A stretch of 64,000 nt of DNA. It comes from Choanephora cucurbitarum (Eukaryota > Mucoromycota > Mucoromycetes > Mucorales > Choanephoraceae). The DNA lies in assembly GCA_025331435.1 (NCBI GenBank), contig JAIWNI010000036.1, positions 124,001 to 188,000 on the forward strand, in the 5' to 3' direction. This document shows, in pieces, positions 58,141 to 64,000 of this stretch. The notes beneath the pieces are model-generated. The model made no database searches. It was not told the origin of the DNA and was given only the letters and a program-made list of their open reading frames with translations. Within the stretch, counting starts at the first letter, position 1. Every line of letters starts with the position of its first letter. The position numbers were made by a program, and so were the translations under genes.

Positions 58141-58333
58141 TTAATAAATTGAGCCTTAGTGCCCCTATAAAAAAACATGTAAGAGAGAAATTCAATTACC
58201 GTAGCTGACGTAGAATACTCAGTTCACAACAATATTTTATAGACCAGGTGTTTGTAAAAAATACTCTTTCTTATGTTACCTTTCTTCTTTCTCATGTTGC
58301 CGAGTTGTTAAAATTTGGTCTGCATATCCTTCC

Positions 58334-58600
58334 AGCATCTCTCCGTCAGGATGAAACAGGCCTGCTCCGACTTGCTCTGCTGTTAGGAGAAACTTTAAGA
58401 TCCTGCTTGTACTCTCTTAGCATCTCTCCGTCAGGATGAAACAGGCCTGCTCCGACTTGCTCTGCTATGAGGGACAGCATGGCACCTTTATATCTGTCTT
58501 ATTTGTTTCGGATGCGCGAGAGCTTCATAGAAGTCTCTTTCGCAATCCCTTCAGCATCTCTCCGTCAGGATGAAACAGGCCTGCTCCGACTTGCTCTGCT
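58334..58600. repeat. three copies of a 48-bp unit with unlike spacers
   Basis: The unit beginning AGCATCTCTCCGTCAGGATG and ending TTGCTCTGCT occurs at 58334-58381, 58419-58466 and 58553-58600, identical by eye, with unique spacers of 37 and 86 bp. Copies 1 and 3 share a further GTTAGGA on the right. On the minus strand one frame of the unit reads AEQVGAGLFHPDGEML, but the spacing breaks frame between copies. It is not a CRISPR array, given only three units and unequal spacers in a eukaryote. Confidence 0.85.
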
Positions 58601-59116
58601 GTTAGGAACGTTTTAATATTTTACTCTCTGCACCTTATATCGTTACCAAGAAGCAAAGAATCAAAAGAAGGGACTTTTAAACAGCTATACGTAAGAGATG
58701 GAATGGTAAGAATAGCTGCAAGAAAGGCAAGGACATCTGATGCATGCTCAAGGATATGGAGTTACGAAATAGACTACACTACCAACACTAAACTAGTAAT
58801 TGCATCCTAAATGCTTTCTGTATCGGTATACTTGAAACAGTTTACGTCTCATCGTATCTAGTTTGGCTAATAAAGAAAACTTTGTCATCATTTCAAAATA
58901 ACGCCAACTTGCTTTTTATAATGAAAAGCGAAAAGCAAAAGAAAAAAGGTAACATGTCCATAGGCTGGTTTTGCTTCTTTTGATTTGCAAGTATCCGCTG
59001 AAAGAGCAACAAACTACTTGTGCGATAGCCAAAAAAAAAAAGAGGAACTGGGACAATAAGACATGTCTTAAACCATATAGCTGACTGAAGAAAAAAGAAA
59101 AAGAAAGCACAACAAT
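58601..59116. other. intergenic
   Basis: 3' flank of the family gene below; nothing recognised. Confidence 0.35.
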
Positions 59117-61135
59117 TTATTTAGCCTCATGATTTGTTCGAGAAGGTAAGGTAAATGAGGGGCGTCGGTAGTAGGAAGGAAAGAAGACAGAAGGTTGCCT
59201 GTTGGCAATGTTGTTGGCAGTCTTGTCTATCAAGCTTTTTACAAGCAGCATTTGTTCCATTATGCTTGGGAACAAGCAGAAGTCAATATAATTTCTGGGC
59301 AGATTAAACTGCCCCACGCAAACAAATCGGTACACCGCCTCTTTGTACAGATCCAGTCTGTACACTTGGCACAAGTCACCTTCCACCAACAAGCCGCAAG
59401 CTTGGGGTTCGACAACACCAAAATCAACAAGGCTGTTGACTATTATCTTGAGCTCGTAAGCCAGCTTTGCTTTGTCATTCACTATTTGCAAAGACTTGGC
59501 CCCTTTGTTCTTGACTTCGACAACAAAGACATCAAACTGGCGAGTGTTGAATGCAAAGCGTAACACAAAATCAGGCTTGATTGAGCCTAATGCTTTGCTT
59601 CTTTTGGTGTTGCTGTTGATGTTGGTTGTTGCTGATGCTGAGGTTGTTGCTGATGCTGTTTGTGTGGCTACAGCCGAGCAATCCAAAAAGCCATGGGTCC
59701 TAATGGTTTGATATGAGTAAAAGTTTCATAGTATCTCTTTGTCTACTGTTTATATATCAAATACTTACCATGCATGTGAGTACCTTCGGTCGCAATTGAG
59801 AAAGACATCAAACAAAGCAACAAGGCTTTGAATGATCATGGTGTCTTCTGTGGCTGGGCTTGTTTGCCAGCTAGGACACTTCAACAACATGGCCCTCAAT
59901 AGCTGAATCAGCTTCTTCTCGTTCTTCTTCTTCTCCTTGATTGCCTTGTTTTCAAAGCCATTTAACAACGAATAAACTTCGTCAAACTCATCTTCATCTT
60001 CAACTTCACACTTCTCTTGTCTCTTTTTTGCCTGTTCGATTTTCTAGAATGACAGAAGCATTTTCAGTATTTTGAAGTAGCTTGAAGTTATGATATAGTT
60101 ACCTTAACAACCTGTCGACAGTGAATAGCCAGATCATCTTCTACATCTATAGTCTCTGGCAAGTCAAGAGAATTGATAACAGACTTGGTTACAGAAGAAG
60201 GAAGTCCGTAAAATTCTTGGCAGTGTGTAGGTTCAAACAAGAAAATGAAATTTAGAGACCTATTCAACTTTTTGTCAGTATAAAGAGATTATGATACAAA
60301 AGTAAACAGAAGAATCTCTGTTTCTTAAAGATGCAGAGCCAAGCCAGGCATTAATGGTAGCAAGCAAAGCTTCAAGAAAGATGCAAGGCTAGCCAAGACG
60401 ACGACTACTCAAATTGTAGACGTAAAGCCCGAGGGAAATGATATCAATACTTTACATGAATTGTGCGGCGTCAATCTCTTTTTCTGCTTCTGCTGCAACA
60501 ATTGCTTCTGCGTGAAATGCTTTCAAGCTTTCAGTGATGCTTACATCACCCACCTTCCACTAGATATGAAAGAGACGCAACAGAGTTAGATAAACAGAAG
60601 GATACAAAACGTATAACTGGTTAAGATATTACCTCTCCTTCAGTACTCAGAAGAGTCATTGTCTTAACACCAGGGCCGTTAAAGTAACAAATTCTTTTGG
60701 GCTGCGTTTGAAAGTTAGCTGAATAAATGGTTGCTTTTTTAAATTGATTTGACATATCAACATACTGTTTCACTATCCTTCATAATCTTTGCATATTCAT
60801 TTATATTTATGTTAGTCTATCTAATTGTATAAGGCTCTGTAATTATCTTACCAATAGCTTCCAGGTATTGACAGCTCTTCCTTTCGACTATCACGCGTTG
60901 TGAATTATTTAATGAAACATGAGAAAAGGAGGTTGTAATAACTTACCACCTTCACATGCAATTTTTTGGCACAGATATTGAATTCTTTGAGCCATGCTGC
61001 CATGCCTACTGGCGCTGTCCTTTCAAGCTCAAGGATGAATTCTTTGTTTTCGGCAATGTATTGCTCGAATGTGGGCTTTGATTGTTGTGATGTATTATTA
61101 TTTAAAAAATTTGTTATACTTTGTTCTTTTGACAT
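59117..61135 (-). CDS. lineage-specific protein with PD-(D/E)XK-like core
   Basis: The model is complement(join(59117..59699, 59769..60043, 60103..60259, 60456..60559, 60633..60701, 60766..60786, 60852..60887, 60947..61135)), 477 residues, in frame through seven introns including exons of only 36 and 21 nt. N-terminal half: FEQYIAENKEFILELERTAP, PKRICYFNGPGVKTMTLLS, FLFEPTHCQEFYGLPSSVTK. A Lys-rich helix follows. The C-terminal domain has KPDFVLRFAFNTRQFDVFVVEVKN, that is PD at the start of one strand and ExK at the next, the order of PD-(D/E)XK nucleases, then CGLLVEGDLCQVYRLDLYKEAVYRFV. It is the best-preserved of three relatives in the window. The function is unknown; a nuclease fold is inference. 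Confidence 0.75.
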
Positions 61136-61512
61136 GATTTAAAGTGAAAGAAAGATGAATGTTAGCTTAAATCGTAACACCCAATTTATGGAACCAGATT
61201 TGTGATTTTCTTACTACGCACGCCAATGACTTTTCTTTTGAGGTTCCGTCCACCAAGATCCATGGTTGTAGGCATTATAAGGGCGTCCAAGAACTCCAGA
61301 CATAGTTGAATAAGATACACCATTTTCAGGAATAGATTATACACCGGAAGAAACAGATTGCATACCATCAAGAAATCAACTGCAAGTTTGCACAATCTTA
61401 AAGAATAGCACCGTATCCAAGTATGCTCGTAGCTTTGAGTCAGAGCAGCAACTGCATCCATAAAGATGCTCCAAATAGACACAATACCAGCAAAGTCGTA
61501 TTTGACTGCCAT
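61136..61512 (-). other. possible decayed exon(s), unassigned
   Basis: A minus-strand frame from 61512 reads MAVKYDFAGIVSIWSIFMDA and on to SLRLCKLAVDFLM, followed by a GTATGC donor. A second frame nearby reads SYSTMSGVLGRPYNAYNHGS before a stop at about 61210. Joined by an intron these could form a small gene, but no family is recognised and the acceptor is unclear. Confidence 0.3.
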
Positions 61513-64000
61513 ATCAATGCCTTTCCTTGCTGTTGGTTTTCTTCGTCATGATCTGGCGTTATTATCCTTTCAATTTATGCGGCCTAGTGTTGTTTATTTA
61601 TGTGATAGTCATATGGTTGGCATGTGTGTGTGTGTTGCATATACAGCTATTATAATCTGTCGAATGTTTTTTCTCACATAGTTATTTGTGTTTAACCATA
61701 CGGGCAAGTTTGACCTGATAAGGCCCTTGCTTTCTTTGCTTTATCAAACATTTGAAAAACAACGACGATTATATGAGAAGTAGATGTCGCTTCAAGCGCG
61801 ATTATATTCAACACTAAATTGCATGTTCGCAAGAGAACAATGATAAGCACTACATCACTTTACTTCTCAAAGACAGCTCTAAATCACCTGGCTTATGTAA
61901 AGTAATTGTCAAATGAAACGTCTAAGCTTGTACTACCTGCCATGGCGCATCTGAAGTTTATTAAATAGAGATGTGCACAATGCACAGATTTCATGTCTAA
62001 TACATATCCAAAAAAATATAGAATGAGTTTATTGCAGATCAAATGATGTAGAAGTCCTTTTTTTTTAGTTTGATTATACCTAGGCAATTAAGAGAATATA
62101 CTTGAGAAGCTTGTAGTCGATCTGAGACGATCAGTTTGTCTAACTTTTTTTCATGTCGAATTTTTGAATTGGAAGAAAAAAATAAAGTCGAAAATGTTGA
62201 ACAGCTAAATCATTTTTAAGCTGGGAAAAGGAAAAAAAAAGTTGGTGAAAAAAATAAAGTGAATTTGGGATCAATTCAAATCAATTGAAACAACCAATCT
62301 TTACCTAAAAGAGAGTGATTAAGAATTGAGTCTGTAGTTATGAATCATGTTTAGCGAATAGTAAAGAAGAGTATTTTTTAATCAATAAAAGTACGCATGC
62401 AATTGATTTTTATTTATCTCTTTAGCGTAACTCAAGTATAGCATGTGTAGAGAATGGAATTTCGAAGGTCAACAAGACCAAGGAGAGTAAAGCCAATATT
62501 TTAAAAAAAAAATCCATTTGGGTCACCTAGTCAAGTCATGGAATATTAAAGAGCTCTGTAAAGGAACTTCAAGCGAAGAAGTTTATGAGATTTTAAACAA
62601 GAAAGTGAACTTTTATTTTTATCAACTTGTGATACCATAGAAATGAGTTGAAAGCTGATACACCTAACAAAGACTTTTTCATACATTATACTTCCATGCA
62701 TTTTGATCTTGTAATCTCAAGTCTTTATTCTTTCAGCATGCTTGAATCAAAACGCTTTTTGAAAGTGCTGTCAGCAAGTTCATGCAAACCTAAAACATTT
62801 GTCGTTTCTGTCATTTATCACCGTCTCTTCATTGATGGATAACCAGTTTTTCTTCTTACCACTACTCAAATTGTACTAAATACTGACCATTTTTTATTTT
62901 TTATTTCCTCATCATGAAATGTACAGTAAAGGTAAGCTTTATTTTAAAGCAGTAGTCATCATTCTGCATGTTTTGACATTGCTTTTCAAATAGTAGTATT
63001 TAACCATTTTAGTAACCACTCTGTACTGTTTACTCTTCGGATGACCATGCTCTCCAATGGCACTCCTTTATGATATAACTCATGCTATGCACATTTGATG
63101 CCCACATATCTGGTGTCTGCTCTTCTCACATACACTGACATTCTTTTGATGACCATTTCTTGATATACTTCATGATCCAATTCCCTATCTACATTCCAAT
63201 CTTTGTAGCAAATCAGTATTTAGGCTTTCTTCTGTTCGATCCATTCTCTTAATGCTTGCCTTCGCTGATCCATCATACTCTCATCCTATCCGCTTTCTTC
63301 ATCTGTTGTATCATCAGTTGGCTAATTCATTCTTTTCTATGGATCATCCACCTCTTTAATCACTGTTCTCTCTGGATTATGCTTCCTGTCTACCTACATC
63401 ATCTCTCTTATCCCATCATGCCTTATATCGTGTGATTCAAGTTGCATAATGCCTAACTGACTCGGCTGACTTCAAGCTTTTAATACGTTGCTTATCTGAA
63501 TTGCTGCTTTGGTCTTACCGTGTTTCCAGCGCCACATCCACAAGCCTATCTACATGTGCTGCCTATCCTGATGTACTCATCAGTACATCACCTACTTCAT
63601 TGTCAAACTATTACCTGCTATTGACTCTTGTGACACTGATATCGTCTTGTATTGCGGCTTGATCCTACTACTCGCTTGTAAGGTTTAGTACCAGACTGAT
63701 GAACGCATGTGATGACTCATTCAAGCGCAAAGCTTTGGAATCTTCCGCGTATCGTCAAGAAAGGTGAAGAAACTGGCTCTCCGATTGTAAATTGTATTCT
63801 ATTTCGCGCGTTTGTTTTTTGGTGGAGGTTTCTGTCAAGATCAAGTTCAGATTACTTGCTTCAAGAGCATGATGTACTCATCATTGGTAAAAAGACGCAT
63901 CAATGTGGACGATTTCAACTTTTTTTCTAACAAGTGATTCAAGTCTCATGTTTATTCTTTTTTTTTTTTCAAATAAACTGTCTATCTAGTGTTTCTTCTT
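61513..64000. other. gene-poor end of window
   Basis: No gene or repeat could be supported. The part from about 62860 to 63700 is pyrimidine-rich on the + strand, with many CATC/CTTC words and no open frame. This recalls the codon bias of the LINE strand and may be a very old LINE remnant, but no protein motif was found. Confidence 0.3.

Larger units (their letters stand above)
50043..58169 (+). mobile_element. full-length APE/RT LINE retrotransposon with nested Tc1 element
   Basis: The element begins three bases before the ORF1 ATG, just after AAAAAACATGT (50032-50042), which recurs at 58170-58180 after the 3' end. This is a candidate 11-bp target-site duplication, although its left part merges with the A-tail. 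It contains a gag-like ORF1 (50046-51002, damaged), a separate CCHC-bearing stretch (51726-52052), an intact ORF2 (52637-56677) and a 3' UTR carrying a Tc1/mariner insertion (56712-58040). The 3' tail has a stem-loop at 58121-58140, TTAATAAA and a short A-run. The ORF order and APE endonuclease plus RT place it among non-LTR elements with an apurinic-like endonuclease and a C-terminal zinc ribbon. Confidence 0.88.

Noticed and set aside
58334..58600. CRISPR array
   Set aside because: Only three 48-bp units with spacers of 37 and 86 bp, no cas genes, eukaryotic context.
62648..62842. Short + strand gene
   Set aside because: Sixty-four codons without recognisable domain or codon character in AT-rich DNA.
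1..64000. tRNA or rRNA genes
   Set aside because: No B-box (GGTTCRANNCC) with a matching A-box and cloverleaf was found by eye on either strand; a tRNA covariance-model scan would be decisive.

Overview
This window is nuclear DNA from a fungus, most likely an early-diverging mould of the Mucoromycota (Mucorales type). The basis is AT-rich intergenic DNA, compact genes split by many 50-65 nt introns with GTAAGN/GTATGN donors and CTRAY-like branch points, a fungal gene set (Med15, Slm-like F-BAR/PH, Tma22/DENR, Sso-type syntaxin, Shy1/SURF1, Ato-type acetate transporter, Sec14-like), and lineage-specific expanded families and LINEs. The species cannot be fixed from the sequence. Introns were placed by eye; nearly all models keep frame through every junction.

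Region 1 (1-25 kb) is a conserved gene block with little mobile DNA: a Ser/Thr-rich type I membrane protein with a PPxY tail, a paxillin-like four-LIM protein on the + strand, then a minus-strand run of Sso-type syntaxin, DENR/Tma22, a secreted double-psi beta-barrel protein, the polyglutamine Mediator subunit Med15, an L-asparaginase/ankyrin fusion, a DDT/WHIM chromatin protein and an Slm1/2-like F-BAR/PH protein.

Region 2 (25-39 kb) is accessory DNA. A five-ORF stretch resolves into one spliced 1028-residue protein (25696-28937, minus). Its C-terminus carries a Fanzor/TnpB-like RuvC core with a four-cysteine zinc ribbon. Next come an acidic protein, an internally deleted LINE, a fast-evolving gene of a lineage-specific family (34134-36046), an exact 181-bp tandem duplication, a decayed Rpn-like nuclease relic and a foldback hairpin with 81-bp arms.

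Region 3 (40-49 kb) returns to housekeeping genes: Ato acetate transporter, Sec14-like lipid transfer protein, DUF3020 protein and SURF1. Small inverted-repeat elements lie between them, followed by a degraded paralogue of the lineage-specific family.

Region 4 (50-64 kb) is a transposon nest. An 8-kb LINE with an intact endonuclease/reverse-transcriptase ORF2 carries an apparently intact Tc1/mariner element (perfect 41-bp inverted repeats, DD34E transposase) in its 3' UTR. It is followed by a triplicated 48-bp unit and an eight-exon member of the lineage-specific family whose core looks like a PD-(D/E)XK fold. The last 2.8 kb holds nothing I can identify.

The most interesting items are the Fanzor-like gene, the three divergent PD-(D/E)XK-like paralogues with graded active-site loss, and the LINE pair, which shares a very short 5' leader and a structurally but not sequence-conserved 3' hairpin.
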